Part shown: positions 49,201 to 61,264 of the stretch, in pieces
How positions within the stretch are numbered: the first letter of the stretch is position 1
Layout of the letters: every line of letters starts with the position of its first letter
Assembly (NCBI GenBank): GCA_949358305.1
Contig: OX442320.1
Span: forward strand, 9,502,259 to 9,566,258
Length of the DNA: 64,000 nt
Direction of reading: 5' to 3'
Source of the DNA: Strigamia acuminata
Taxonomy: Eukaryota > Arthropoda > Chilopoda > Geophilomorpha > Linotaeniidae
Made by a program: the position numbers and the translations under genes
The notes under the pieces: generated by a model
Databases searched by the model: none
Told to the model about the DNA's origin: nothing
Seen by the model: only the letters and a program-made list of their open reading frames with translations

Positions 49201-52200
49201 CACATCCGGTACAACACTCACTCTTCCGGTATAGTGAAACAATCTTATCTTTTTTTACCACATCCTATTGAGTTTACTATGACTAATTTAACGAAGAAAA
49301 AATAATTTTCCAAGATTTCTCTTGAAATTTCATCATGAAATTTTTACCCAAAACCATTGAAATCTTTTAAAAATTAAACAAAAAAAATCAAAAATTGATA
49401 TTTTCAACTGTTGTAAATATTTTTTCTAAAAAAAACATCAAAATTTTTCTCTTTTCACTTATTTACAACTAAAAATCAAATATAAACTTCAAAAAACAAC
49501 AATTTACCAAAAATAATGTAACAAAATCCCAAATCCCAAAATTCCAGTACAGTTGTGAACACCACTTCCGGCTCCCAAACCATAAGCACCCATCCACAAC
49601 CGCACTAGAATCGGTAAACCCCTGCCCCATCTTTTACCAAAACAAACACCTGTATACCTGAATTCGTGCAAAAACTGTTGCAAAAGTCACTCCTGGCTAA
49701 ACAATCAACTAAATACTTCCCAACCGCGACTTGCAATAAATCCAACCTTTCCAAACCACTTTCGGTGCAATCTAAAGTCCAAACGCGTTAAAGTGGGAGC
49801 AACGGTTTCGAAAATATCATTTCAAATGTTTGCCTCCGGTTCATGTCGTCATCCCTGGCCTCGACCCACATCTAGGGGTCGCGAATCAACTAAATCTCAC
49901 ATTAGAATTGAACTAACAAATAACGATAAAAACACAATAATAAAACCACCAAAATAAACATCAAAATCAAATTCCAATTTCCGCCACCCCAGAATCACGC
50001 CACTGCCATTGTCAAAACAAAATGGCGTATCGCCAACTCGTTTTTAAACACTAAAATTAAAATTAATCACTTTCCACATTCAACTTATGTAATCTAAATT
50101 GAGAAACATAAAAATCCCATTTTTTCCCTCATCCTTTTGCATCACAACCATAAATCATGTAAATTTCAACCCCGATTTTTTCCTCTCTCTCCACAAACGG
50201 CCGCCATTGAATGCGCTTTTAGAACACAAAATGGTCGCAAATTTATCAATTTTAAATTTGCGATTTTTTCACATTTTTTTTTATAGTCTTCAGTGGTCTC
50301 CCAAGGTTTATTTTACGGAGCTGTGAACTCAAAACGATCACTTACGACATCCTACGACAATAAAATGTGGAAACAGCAAATAAATGGCAAATTAAACTCA
50401 TTAAAATGACGTAAATAAAACGAAAAGCACATTTTTTCCTCGTTTTATCAAATTCCTTTGAAATAGAAAGAGCAAACAACCCATTAATGAATTGGAATTA
50501 GACCAATTCACATCTGCACATCTCTTTCACGGCTCGTACATGTCGCAACTCGACTAAACCTATAAACCCACAACACAAACTTCACATTGGTGCAACCGTG
50601 CAATCAATAAACACCAGCATTTCTTTTATTTTCTTTACAATTCACAACCCCATTCGAACACAATATTTATTGCCTCATCCCACTGCAAAAAGCATCAAAT
50701 AAGCGGGAAAATATCATTTAATCTCGTGATAACCTCAATTGAGTCGATTTATTTGAATTGTAATAGAAAAATGCTTAAATTAGACCTCAATTGCAAAGTA
50801 AATAGAGAAAAGTCTTTGGATTTTAGCTATTTTTAGTGCATAATTTAATCAGTATGGGAAATCGAGTGGTAACCCGACCTCAATTCGTTTCATTCAGTTT
50901 TAGTTTGCAAACACCTGCTCGTCCATACGGCGAATTTATAGCCTAAATCAACAAAATTATTCATTTCGGCTCAATTTACCATCGTTTTAAATTCGCACGG
51001 AGTCGGTTTCCACTCGAGTCAATGACATAAACTCCTGCAAACTTGAAATTCGATCGGAAAATTGAAGAAAATTCGGAAATTCAACCGATTCGAAACATAC
51101 GGGAAACGGCGCTGCAAGGCCGACCGCGGCGCACCGTCAGCCGCCGAGCCATAATCGATTTCCCGTACTTTTGAAACGATCGAATTTTCACAAAACATTC
51201 ATATTTTTCTAGTGAATTTCAATGTGTCATGCATTTTCTCCATCACATCATCTTTAATTGCCATAAACGGAAACGTATGGTGTTTTGGGTGAGGCCAAGC
51301 AGTCCACTCAGGGACAAATTCGTTATTTTTAGCCTGAACTCGACGAAAGAGAAATAAAGAAAGAGGCCCTGACTTGGGTTGCGATGACGTCATTGATTGT
51401 CCTTATTAGCAATGGAGGCCAAAAGCCCGAAATCCGGGTCTCTCAAACACTCGAATTTTCGTGATATTTTTATTTTTTCAACGAAAAATGTGACATTCCT
51501 ACACCGGAGCGTCACAGCGTTGCCAAGCAACATTTGACGTCAAAAAGCACGCAAAAAAAACAGGAAACTGAAGGATGATAACATTTATTTCGACTTTTAT
51601 CTTAAAACTGATGTTTATTTAATTTTTTTTAGTATTTTTTCGACAAATAAAAATGGCGTAACATGTTTAACCAATCACAATCTTATCAGATAGAAGAAGA
51701 ATTTTTTCTTTGAATTAAAAACTAATAAAATTTTGCTAATTTTTTTTAAACGTAAACATTAAAAAATTTCCTTTTATTAAAGCGTAATTCCATCGGATTA
51801 AACGGATTTTCGCTCTAATCTTTCAAACAAACAAAAGCGCCATAAAAATCGAAACTCAACTTGAAAAACGAAACTAGAGCAAATTTTTTTTATTTTTATT
51901 TTTATTTTTAAAAAAAAAATTTAAAAATATAAATATAAATAATTTGACCTTAAAGAATGACAAGTTGGTCTGTTCTAAACTCGAAACGATGTCGTTTTGA
52001 TGATAATTTTATTTTATTACGATAATTAAATTAATTAATTTTGTCATTTTAAATGTTTCCTTAAAACGAGGAAATTTCACGCCTAGTTTTGTCAAAAATG
52101 TTTGAAAAATGTGAAAAAACATCTAAATTCGACTCACCTTGAGAAGATAAGGCAGAAACAAGGTGCTGTAGGTCGGAGGAGGGAATTCTACGGCCACATC

Positions 52201-52206
52201 GGCCAT
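46242..52206 (-). CDS. Inositol-1,4,5-trisphosphate 3-kinase
   Basis: Phosphorylates Ins(1,4,5)P3 to Ins(1,3,4,5)P4, ending the calcium-release signal; cytosolic. Nine exons (52138-52206, 48691-48939, 47935-48019, 47618-47770, 47477-47549, 47211-47403, 46974-47147, 46735-46908, 46242-46325) sum to 1,254 nt, 417 aa. Landmarks: WVQLSGHEG at the kinase start; the inositol-kinase motif PSVMDIKMGTR (PxxxDxKxG); FREQQSSSSTLGFRIEAL; VGSSILIV; WMIDFVKTTP; and HRTPWDRGN with GYLFGLDNLI at the end. The usual IDFGKT has Val in place of Gly. The N-terminal Lys/Arg/Ser-rich exon is not recognised. The donor at 47475-47476 is GC, required by frame. The 63-nt intron at 47148-47210 is open and in frame. Intron 1 is 3.2 kb with no recognised content except an X-box-like site; intron 2 contains a MITE. 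The first exon is the least certain. Confidence 0.92.
46485..46635. repeat. 30-bp tandem repeat in ITPK intron
   Basis: Five near-identical copies containing attcaaaagaaatgattttc, flanked by decayed aaattcaaaa repeats. Confidence 0.97.
48357..48594. mobile_element. MITE with 21-bp terminal inverted repeats, TA target site
   Basis: The ends ccgtattttaccgattaagag and (reverse complement) ccgtattttatcgattaagag match at 20 of 21 bases and are flanked by TA on both sides. The element is 238 bp with no coding frame for a transposase. The TA target duplication and short inverted ends fit a Tc1/mariner-type non-autonomous element. It lies inside intron 2 of the ITPK gene. Confidence 0.85.
49000..52137. 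other. ITPK intron 1, no recognised genes
   Basis: AT-rich. Short open frames occur but none is conserved-looking. Some G+C-richer patches near 51100-51150 could be regulatory, such as an alternative promoter. Confidence 0.5.
51519..51531 (+). promoter_or_regulatory. X-box-like site
   Basis: gttgccaagcaac, a compact imperfect palindrome that fits the RFX X-box. It lies in ITPK intron 1, about 600 bp downstream of the first exon in gene direction. Confidence 0.35.
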
Positions 52207-54278
52207 GTTCGCTGCGGTTTATACACAAATAATGAAAACAAAAGTAAATTCTAATCCAGCGATACGCAACAACGTTGAGGCCATGAGCTCGCTTGTGAGT
52301 TAGTTGTACTCTAGTGGCGGATTCTGAAATTAAGGCGTATCTGTTTAGGGAATCAATCGGACCGGTTATGTAAAACGTTGTTTGGTTTGTCGCTAGATGT
52401 CGTTGTGGTGTACGCCGCCATTTTCTAATAAATTTAAAATGATAATAAAACGTTAAAACGGCTATTTTGAGTGATTTTTATTCAATAACTACACATTAAG
52501 GTTTTTAATATACGTTTTGTTTATGTTTTTAAATTTTTATTTTGCATACGTGTGCCCCAAACACACATTTATTTCGATTGGAAAGCAAAGGTTGCTAGGG
52601 CAACAACCTCGGCGGTCGTTCAACCTTTCTACTACCATTTACTATGGGGCATTCACTAGCGTTTGAACACTGAAAATAAATTGAAAATAGAAAACACATA
52701 AAAAAAAATACAATTTTACGTGCTCGAAGAAACAATTTTTGTTTTATTATTTGAAATAACTGTTGATTTTATTCATATCTCGCCATGTTGAATCAAAGAT
52801 GGCGTCATTACAGATGATAAACTCTATCCCTCGTGTTATTCAAACACAAAAAAATTGCTCAATTATATAAACGGTGAAAAAATGGGTATTATATCCTGGA
52901 TTAATAAAATGATTGTAGGAAAATCAGCCTTGGCACAGCTTGTTGTTGTTCTCATGACCTTGTACGAAATTTGGATTCACTAGCTCAAGTTCAATTCAAA
53001 AAAAAGAATTAAAAATAAATAAATAAATAATAAGAAATACTAAAAAAAAAGAGTCTGAATTTTTAATTTTTTTAAAATATACGACTTGTTTTGAATATTT
53101 TTGTTGAATTTATTTTAAATTAAGAATAATGAGTTTTAAAAATATATATTTAGTTCGTATGATTCCCGCTATGAGCGCTGAAACAAATCCGCGGTTTTTC
53201 AACTCGATAAATTAAAAAAAAAAAACAATTTAACACCTCTCACTTTTCCAAACACAAATTACATCGCAAAAATGCACCATCAAAATCACATTTCATGCCA
53301 TCTGGTGTTAAATTTCAAAAACTCCCAACAATCTTAAATCTTCCGCTAGACGTCGACAAAAACACTCGTGTTTATTCCTCGCGCCATTTCCAAACCAAAT
53401 AAAAAAAAAATAAAATAAAAAAATCAATCATTTTAAGCACTCAACTTTTATTTTAACCAACATCCTTTATTGCACCAACAGCAAAACAAAAACGATTTCA
53501 ATAAAAAATAAAAAATAAAAAATCAAGACATGTGTTTGATATAATAGGACCAAATGCTAGAAAATAAAACTCAAAGCAAAAGCAAAAATAGCGATCATTT
53601 TAAAACACTCAGGAACTCTTTTTTTCAACCAAAAAAAAAATCCACAAAGCAAAATTACAAATCCGAGTCAAACCCGGCGCAAAAACAAAAAAATTAATAA
53701 TAATCACTTCATAAGTGTCGAAAAACATTCATTCAACTTCCGTTTTACATCACAGCCAAACCGATCAGCATTACTTCACATAATAAACAGAAATAACACA
53801 TAAAAATAAAATATTTTTTGCTAAAAAAATCAAAATGAAAGTACAAAAACTGTCCCAAATACGTTAGAAAAGACAGTTTTCAGGGCATTTGCATTAATTC
53901 TTACGTATGAATCTGATTCACGTATAATTTAATTTCCCCATTTTATTTCAATACTGAATTGATTTTTTTCAAAAATCTTTCCTTTCAATGACTAACAAAT
54001 ACGAGATCAAAATACAAACAAACCATTCGATCTTGATCCCGTATTTCACACCAATTTCTCAATTCCAACTCAAATTACCAAAAAATAGAAAATAAATCAG
54101 CACAACTTCATTTTTCCTTATTTACAAATTTTATGTCAGCACGAACTCGTCACACCCCGACCCTGTTTGATTTTACGCTTAAAAAAACTCCATTTTCAAA
54201 GCCATGCTAACATAAACTTCATTTTTCATTCCCAAGTTCGTAAACATTCACTCCGTATCATTGGAACAACTCTCTCCT
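52207..54278. other. ITPK upstream interval, no recognised gene
   Basis: This is the interval between the ITPK start and the last exon-like segment of the BEN/HTH locus. It contains an X-box-like gttgctagggcaac at 52591-52604 and a segment (52553-52665) that resembles 61265-61375. The rest is AT-rich and featureless to me. Confidence 0.5.
52553..52665. repeat. Element copy A, related to 61265-61375
   Basis: It shares, in the same order and orientation, a cccaaacacaca-like start, aaagcaaaggttg, tcaacc.tt.cta.ac and tggggcat with the second copy. Spacers are diverged. It may be an old dispersed repeat or a non-coding RNA family; I could not identify it. Confidence 0.5.
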
Positions 54279-54493
54279 CTACGAAACCAACAAAATGGCC
54301 GCCCCTACGAAACCAACAAAATGGCCGCCAGAATCGATGCGTACACCCGCGAAAGATTGAGTTACGGCCCCAATAACACAATGATTTAACGATGTAATGT
54401 TTAATATTGTTTCTACATACATCATTTGTGCTACTTGTGGGTAGATCGAGTCGCAGTACTCGATTTTCGCGCCAGGTGACACGCTCCGTGTAC
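54279..54493 (-). CDS. Possible alternative 3' exon of the BEN/HTH locus
   Basis: A poly-T tract and ATACGTAG acceptor open a 215-nt frame that starts in phase 1 (2 + 71 codons including the stop), the phase used by the other alternative ends of this locus. The first part (SPGAKIEYCDSIYPQVAQMM) has coding-like composition. The last part overlaps a duplicated ctacgaaaccaacaaaatgg and may be incidental. No domain is recognised. Confidence 0.3.
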
Positions 54494-55278
54494 CTACGTA
54501 TATTAAAAAACAAAATTTAAAATAGCAAAATAAAAAAAATTGCGTAGCTGTAAAAGAAAAATTCATTCTATTAAACATCAACGTGCACAAACTGAAAAAT
54601 AAAAATAATTTTTAAAACAAATCCAAATGCAATCAGAAACTTATACAAACATTATTGCTATCGATGGAATTAACGAGAAATTATAAAACAAAAAACTATT
54701 TACAACCCATACACATTAAATGTGCAGAGAGAACAAAAAATATTTATATATTTATATATACCAAATAAAACCAGAAAAAAAATTGAATTTTGGCCCCATA
54801 ACTGAAGGGTACCTGCAAAATATTGAAAAAAAAACAAAAAGCAACAGCAAATTTCAAGCAATTTCTGGTAGGCAGGGACATCAAACTGAACAATTACTAA
54901 ACACAAACTCAATTATGTGGTTTTTTATCTCAATAAAGGCACATGTTTTGTATCTTGAAAAATAACAAAAATCCAAATATTGTGACCGTAAAATAAAAAA
55001 AAAACAAAAAAAAATCGCATGAGGTGCAAAAAAGACAAAAGAAAACACAATGTTGGTCTCATGTTTTGTTTTCCTGCCACCAGGTAAAACTTTCCACCAT
55101 TTTTTAAAAAAGTATTCCAGGTACTCTTGTAGTAAATTAGTATTCTGGCCAAGAGAAGAAAAAAAAAACAAAAAAAAAATATTACAGACCTCAAATTTGG
55201 CTAAAATGTTGTACAAGAAACCTCAGCCAAACGTACATTTAACGGAAAATGGTGTTTGAGAAACGAAATAAAACAATA

Positions 55279-55404
55279 CGGTCAAAACTCTTTATAACGA
55301 ATCGCAAGAAACCCGAAAAATCGATTCGTTGGTGTTCTACGGCCATAATTATCGTTATATCGATAATTCGTTATATCGCGATTCGTTATAAAGAGTTTCG
55401 ACTG
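55279..55404. mobile_element. Short MITE with ~27-bp terminal inverted repeats, TA target site
   Basis: The left end cggtcaaaactctttataac matches the right end (reverse complement cagtcgaaactctttataac), both continuing with gaatcgc and flanked by TA. The 126-bp interior contains further cgttatatcga palindromes. No coding capacity. It fits a mariner/pogo-type non-autonomous element. Confidence 0.85.
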
Positions 55405-57519
55405 TAATAATAAAAATTCCTTGCATAAACGAATTAATCCGAAGTAAAAATCATTTTTTTTGATTATATTTCAGTACCTTTTTTTTTTTACAACAGGCTG
55501 GTACTTTAGCACAAATTTGCTCTTTGTTATACAACAAATATTATCAAAATGTGCACAATTAATCCTTTTAGATGTTAAAACGTGAAATAACAGTGCTGTA
55601 GCAGAAAAATTGCATTTTTCTTTTTTTTAAAATAGTTCTGATTAAACGACATTACGATATTACTGCCTCGCGCTTTATAATTGTATTTTTTTTAATTTTT
55701 TAGTAATTATTTTTCATTTTTTTTCATTTTTTTTTTAAATTTTTTAAATTTTTTATAATTTTTTTTATAATTTTTTTTTGATTCGTTTAACTTTTTTGTT
55801 TACAAACCCCCATAGCATTATTAGTTACGATAATCTTTTTACCATTCTTGTAGAACCAAAAAATCACAAATCACTGAATAAAATATTCCAAAATAAATTC
55901 AAAAAGCAAGAATGCAAAATTAGAAATATCTAGGATATGTGTAATTTATCCGCATCCATTAATTAATTACTTAACTACAGTATTTCTTCGATTCTAAAAC
56001 GCACTTTCGTCTGCAATATATGTTTACGCACTTCGCACTAGCTGCATTCAAAAACTAAAATATTCTGCGTTTTACTTCAATTTTAAACCAAAAATGACTT
56101 CATTTCCTGTTTAAACATAAAATACACTTAAACTAAAATTAGTATTTTAATTTTTGAATGCAGCTAGCGATATTTTCTGCAGACGTTGACGGGTAGTTGC
56201 AATGATAAACTTACAATCGACGACGACTTAGAATTGAAGAAATACAATAATTAAAAAAAAAAGTCTTTCCGCTGAACCCATCACTCGATAACCCATCAAT
56301 AAACTCTCCATCCTCTCCCGCAAACATGGCAACACGAATCCCTCAAATCCATCGCTTAATAACATCAAACAAAAGCAATTTTTTCAAAATTTCAACAAGA
56401 TTGGCAAAAAAAAAATAAAAATAAAAACAAAAATAAATAAAAGCAAAACTAAAAACAAAATATTTTGACTTTTTCACTCAGAAAATTCAGGAGTAAAAAA
56501 AAAATAAACGGTTAGTGTTGGACACCCAATTTCTTATAATAATAATAATCAATAATCAATAATAATAATAATAATATTATCCTTAATAATAATAATAATA
56601 ATACAATAGTAATATTCATGAATAAATGAAATATAGCTCGATAATTATATAATTTTATCATTTTCTCTCCACTTTATACGTATAAAAATAACCTAGCAAA
56701 CACAGTACAATCACAATCGTTTACATTCTTGCATCAAGGAACCAGCAGTTTAGCCAATCGAATCCAAAAACCAAACACGAATTTCATTGTATCCAATTTT
56801 CCGACATCGAAACCAACAAATTCAAATCCACTTGCCTGGAATGAACAGTCAAAGTAAACAAAAACTCGAGCAAATAATAAACAAAAAAACGAGCAATTAC
56901 CTTTGAGGCGAACCAAACAAACAAAAAATATAATACAACATTAGAGTGTGCAACAATGCACACGAGACTAAAAAAAGAAAAAATCTTGAAAAATAAAAAT
57001 CAATCTAAGCACTAAACTTTTGATATAAAGCACATTATAGGAAACAAGCAACTTGTAAAAATTTCATAATTTTTTTAACGTTTCGAAAAAGCCTTTCGTC
57101 AACAATGGTGTCAAACACCCCGCGCGCACTTTTCAAAACTTTTCACAGCTCTATTCAAAACAAAAAAACAAAAAATTAAATATATCAATTAATTATAACT
57201 ACAAGCGTTTCAAAAACACTTTAACCATTCCGGCACATTTCAACTCATTTCAACCTTTAACAATTCGCCACCCCCTCACAAAAAAATAAAATTAAAAAAA
57301 AAAAAAAAATTTGTACACATCTCAGTACTGCGATTATTATCATATCATTTCATTTCAACCGTAATAATATTGTTAATATATATAATATGTATATATATAA
57401 CAAATTTTAGAAAATATAATAAAATGCAGCGCAGCCCGTATTCATTCAAATTCCAATCAATCGCGCCAAAATGTGGCGCTAAGTACGGTTTACGGTACGG
57501 TACGTTGCACGAGGAATGC
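55405..57519. other. AT-rich interval, probably 3' UTR or intron of the BEN/HTH locus
   Basis: Poly-A/T and (AAT)n runs (about 56535-56605). A pair of exon-like segments on the - strand near 56816-56980 (a TTTTTTTAG acceptor, an AAAG|GTAATT donor, then a TTCCAG acceptor and TGA) could be a further phase-1 ending, but composition is poor. No other feature seen. Confidence 0.4.
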
Positions 57520-58013
57520 TCAGCTGTTGGGCGTGACGGGGAGGCGAAACGGGAGTCCCGGATGTCTCTTTTTGAATTCCTTCCACCAGTCGTTGGAGAG
57601 ACCCTTCTCGGGGTTGCAGTGGATGCTGCCCGTCGGCACGCGGTCCTGTCGCCTCAGCAGCATGTTGCCGTACTCGAGCACGCACTTGCGCGTGACGGGT
57701 TTGCCGCGCGCCGCCATGTCCAGGATGTAGTGCACGATGAGGTTCTCTTCTTCCTCGTTGAGGATGCGCGGCTGGCCTCGCTTCGGGTTGCTGCTGCTGC
57801 TGCTGTTGTTGGACGACGGCGACGACGGTTCGAGGCGCACGGACGACGAGCCGAGCGGCTGGTTGATAGGCAGAATGGTGAGCGGCGCGTACCGGCCGAA
57901 CAGGTGCGAGCCGATCGCTTCGATCACGCTGCTCGTGTTGTTCTGATGGTGCAGGGGCGACATGTCCATGCTGTCGTCCGAATCGGGCGCGTCCGGCGCG
58001 TTTCGACTTTGAG
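57520..58013 (-). CDS. Alternative 3' exon encoding a CENP-B-type helix-turn-helix
   Basis: A CCACAG acceptor opens a 494-nt exon in phase 1 (164 codons with stop). After a short acidic stretch and a poly-Ser/Asn linker, it encodes a basic region, NPKRGQPRILNEEEE, and a helical segment, VHYILDMAARGKPVTRKCVL, followed after a spacer by GLSNDWWKEFKKRHPGL. This pattern matches the CENP-B/Tigger-type DNA-binding domain (two helix-turn-helix halves; the W-W-FKKRHP end is characteristic). There is no transposase DDE domain, so it is a host transcription-factor-like cassette. It shares its 5' partner with the BEN cassettes upstream. It is G+C-rich compared with the flanks. It ends in TGA at 57520. 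Confidence 0.8.
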
Positions 58014-58367
58014 CTGTGGATAATAAAAAGAAAAAAAAATTTAAAATTAATTTTAAAAAATTTAATTTTTTTTTTTTTTTTTTGCTAAAAAATTAAAATT
58101 GATAGAAACGATAAAATTAAATGGAAATTCCTACAATAAAAACATAAAAAGAACAAATAAAATAAAAATAAAAAAAAACATGCATTTCAATTAATTTTGA
58201 ATTAGAAATAAAAAATGACAAAATTTTTCTTTTGGTATTTTTTTTTTCTAATTAAATGACAGCACCCCGATATATAGATATATAGATATATTTAGTATCT
58301 ACACATTACCAAAATCTAACTAGACATTCAAAAAAACACTGAAAAACGAATTAAACATCAAACTTAC

Positions 58368-58383
58368 CTACAAATCCACACAG
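58368..58383 (-). other. Possible 16-nt microexon
   Basis: On the - strand, a CTTTCAG acceptor is followed by 16 bases and a perfect donor, TAG|GTAAGT. If used between the shared exon and the helix-turn-helix exon it would shift the frame. Expression is unproven. Confidence 0.2.
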
Positions 58384-58534
58384 CTGAAAGGAACAAACCA
58401 AATACAATCTTAAATCTAAGCTATACTCATCCTTTATTCTTCAAAAAAATCAAAATAATCAAAAATCACCAAAAATCACCAAAAATAAATAAAAAAAAAT
58501 TAAAAAAAATTAAAAAAAAAAAAAATCCTCATCA

Positions 58535-58872
58535 TCAAATATTCGTATCGTTAATGTAATCAAATTGCACTTGAGTCATATTTTTCGAATTTCTTCTCTT
58601 GCGCCTCAAATGTCGACACCAGGCGTTGATGGCGCACACGCAACTCCTCCAGACGCCGAGTTCCTGCGCAGGCGCCACCGCATAGTGCGCAAACACGTGC
58701 TGGCGGATCGTTTTCAAGCGCTGCTCGTCCAGGGGCCACCGCTGGAATTTTCCCGAGCAATTCGAGCCCATCAGTTCGTTCGGGCTGAAGAACATCTTGG
58801 CCAAATTCGTCGCCAGTTGTCTCTCGTTTCGAGACGTCAACACGAGCAGTTGAAATCGTGCCGGATCCATCA
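58535..58872 (-). CDS. Alternative 3' exon encoding a BEN domain (BEN-2)
   Basis: A GTGCTTAG acceptor opens a 338-nt phase-1 exon (112 codons with stop). It holds a whole BEN domain: LATNLAKMFFSPNELMGSNC, then a Gly-Lys, PLDEQRLKTIRQHVF, a VWRSCVCAINAWCRHLRRK end and a basic tail. BEN domains bind DNA or proteins in chromatin factors (for example Insensitive, Elba and NACC1). The Leu-Phe-ser-Glu-Leu, LD..~lk.IR and W..C..aIn..cR.lR pattern is intact. The same phase as the other cassettes implies mutually exclusive splicing from the 63298-63517 exon. Confidence 0.8.
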
Positions 58873-58899
58873 CTAAGCACCAAAACAAACACGAGAACA

Positions 58900-59733
58900 A
58901 ATATTTTGAGCCTGCTAGACAGCACCCCAGCTGCCTGCCTGCCAAACTGCCAACCAAGCGAAAATAAATTCAACCAAAATCAAAAACAAAATTAAAAAAA
59001 CAAAAATAAAAAATAAATAAATAAAAAAATTTGCAAAAAAAAAAAAAAAAATCCAAATTCACTATTTCAATTTTTTATTTTATTTATTATACTAATCGAC
59101 TAATAATAATAATAAATGATCAACACAAATGTGCATTTTTCCATAGCTACAGAAATTACAATTGGGATTTGCTGACTATGAAATTTTGAACACAAAAAAT
59201 GCCTATTTTTCTTCTTCTTCTTCCCCCTTTATGTCCACGATCTATTATTTATTTTTATTTAGTATTTAGTATATATATATATATATATTTTCCCGTTTCT
59301 AAACATCTATTAATTCGCTACAGCTCAAAATTTCATGGTACGAGTCTAAAATACAACTTCTAACTATAAACTAGGCCTTCATCGTGTGATTTACCACATA
59401 AAAAAAAAATTAAATTTAAGTAAAAATCGATATAAAGAGTTAATTTAATGTACTGATTTGCACATTTTATTCCCTCTATTTAAAACAAAAAATATTTTCA
59501 AATTTTCACCACCAGATGTCAGTCCAGACGAAAAATCGAACAAATTCATTCAAAAAATCCAAAAATTTCAAAAAAAACAAAACAAAAAACCCAATAAATC
59601 ACTCGAATAGATGATTTAACCATTAAAACATAAAACAAAAACCAAAAAAACATCAAAAAATCTATATACTTCTATATATACGTAATATAAAACCGCAGCA
59701 GAACCGAGAGTACTACTCTCGAACCCAAACGTG
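58900..59733. other. AT-rich intron/UTR segment
   Basis: Poly-A runs and an (AT)n run at 59273-59288; no coding content recognised. Confidence 0.6.
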
Positions 59734-60317
59734 CTACTCGCTTCTTCGATTCGGGTAATACCGAAGATGTTTACATTTTTGTTGAATGGCTGTCTTACAT
59801 TTGGACCAGGTCAGTTCAAACTCATCTTCGGAATGGGGATTGTACACCCACCTTATACACTCTGAAAACGGACACAACAAACCGTTTCAAAAAATATCTA
59901 GTACAACATTTCGGCAACTCATCATGCAAACTCAAAACCAAAAACACAACAAAATCTACCAAACAAAAACAACTCGGGACTTTCTAACAAAAAAAATAAT
60001 CAAAAAACGAAAAAATAATCAAAATCATGCTAGAAATCAACTATTTTCCATTTATTTTTAAATTTTTAAATTTTTCTGTTTAAATTTTAAATTTTTTAAA
60101 TTTTTTAAATTTTTTGTTGCTTGTCACTTGTACTTACTTTTGATCAATTCCATCTTTTCATGATCTAGCGGTTTCATGTTGTTTCTGGCTGTCAGATTCG
60201 ACTGTTTCAAAACTTCATCACCAAAAATGCATTTCCTGGCCAAGGTGATGGCCAGTTTGGCCGGGGGTCTGTCTAGCCAATAAGGGTCGTTCAAGACGAA
60301 ATCTAAGGGTTTCAGCC
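59734..60317 (-). CDS. Alternative 3' exons encoding a BEN domain (BEN-1)
   Basis: Two exons, 60138-60317 (180 nt, phase 1 at the start) and 59734-59861 (128 nt, ending in TAG), split a BEN domain. The first carries GLKPLDFVLND, LAITLARKCIFGDEVLKQSN and PLDHEKMELIK; the second carries CIRWVYNPHSEDEFELTWSK and CKTAIQQKCKHLRYYPNRR. The two phases join cleanly (AAA A|AG TGT), and the shared exon gives G|GG at the first junction. It is the first of the alternative ends in gene order. It is clearly different in sequence from BEN-2, so the two are old paralogous cassettes. Confidence 0.8.
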
Positions 60318-60454
60318 CTTTAAATAGAGCCGGAGCAAAACCAAAAATAAAACGGGGAAAACCAAAATTGAACGAAACGAAAATATATCGTACAACAAAA
60401 ATCATGTACAAATACAAAAGTTTGGAACCGAAACAATAAAATAAAGAAATTAAA

Positions 60455-60500
60455 TTAAATTAAATTAAATTAAATTAAATTAAATTAAATTAAATAAATA
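60455..60500. repeat. (AAATT)n / (AAAT)n microsatellite
   Basis: Pure pentamer run aaatt followed by aaat repeats. Confidence 0.9.
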
Positions 60501-60619
60501 AATAAATAAAAAGAGAGAGAGACAGAAGACCACAATAAACAATTTTGCTCTTCAGTTTATATATACAAACAATGAATAATACATTTAAAAATAAATAGTC
60601 ATTTCATACCCCTAGCTAA

Positions 60620-60970
60620 CATTGAAAATACCAAAAAAATACTCAAAATACCAAAAAATACTCAAAATACCAAAAAATGTACCAAAAAATATACAAAAAA
60701 AAACTAAAACTACCAAAAATCACCAAAAAAAAACCAAAAATCACCATAAAAATCACCAAAAAATACCCCCAAAAAAATTTAAAAGATGTCCAGACTTAAA
60801 AAAAACCAAAAATCAAACCAAAAAATTCTCAAAAACACCAAAAATACTAAAAATAAATGCCAAAACTTCACCAAAAAATATTAAAAATCACCAAAAGATA
60901 TTTCAAAAAAAACCAAAAAAAATTTAAAAACCATAAAAAAATTTAAAAAACCACCAAAACCCCCCCCAAA
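60620..60970. repeat. Degenerate A/C-rich repeat (accaaaaaatac)
   Basis: Short units of accaaaaaa with variable spacers. The open frame across it on the + strand is a by-product of composition. Confidence 0.8.
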
Positions 60971-61016
60971 ACCACCAAAAATTGGTGCAAAACGTAAATT
61001 GCACCCCAACATGTGC

Positions 61017-61096
61017 TTAATTAATTATTACTTCTCTAGATACCGGATATTTGCTCGCGTGATCGAAGTAATCGTTTAAACCACATTTCCATAGAA
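61017..61096 (-). CDS. Possible additional short alternative ending
   Basis: An acceptor (TTGGAAAG) opens an 80-nt phase-1 frame (2 + 26 codons with stop) with coding-like composition (CGLNDYFDHASKYPVSRE). It sits between the shared exon and BEN-1. It is too short to assign a domain, and the acceptor tract is mediocre. Confidence 0.25.
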
Positions 61097-61264
61097 CTTT
61101 CCAACAAGTGGGAAATTATAAAATTATAAAAAAAAAAAAAAAAAATAAAATTTCCAGTCACGAAAACATAAAAAAAAAATAAAAAAAATAAAGTAATAAA
61201 AAAAAAATCCTTAAATTTAAAAAATGTTTTTGCTTATTTTATTTTATTTCAAACCCCATCCCCA

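Noticed and set aside
57520-58013. Tigger/pogo transposase
   Set aside because: The HTH resembles the DNA-binding part of such transposases, but no DDE catalytic domain follows and the exon is spliced in phase with a host gene.
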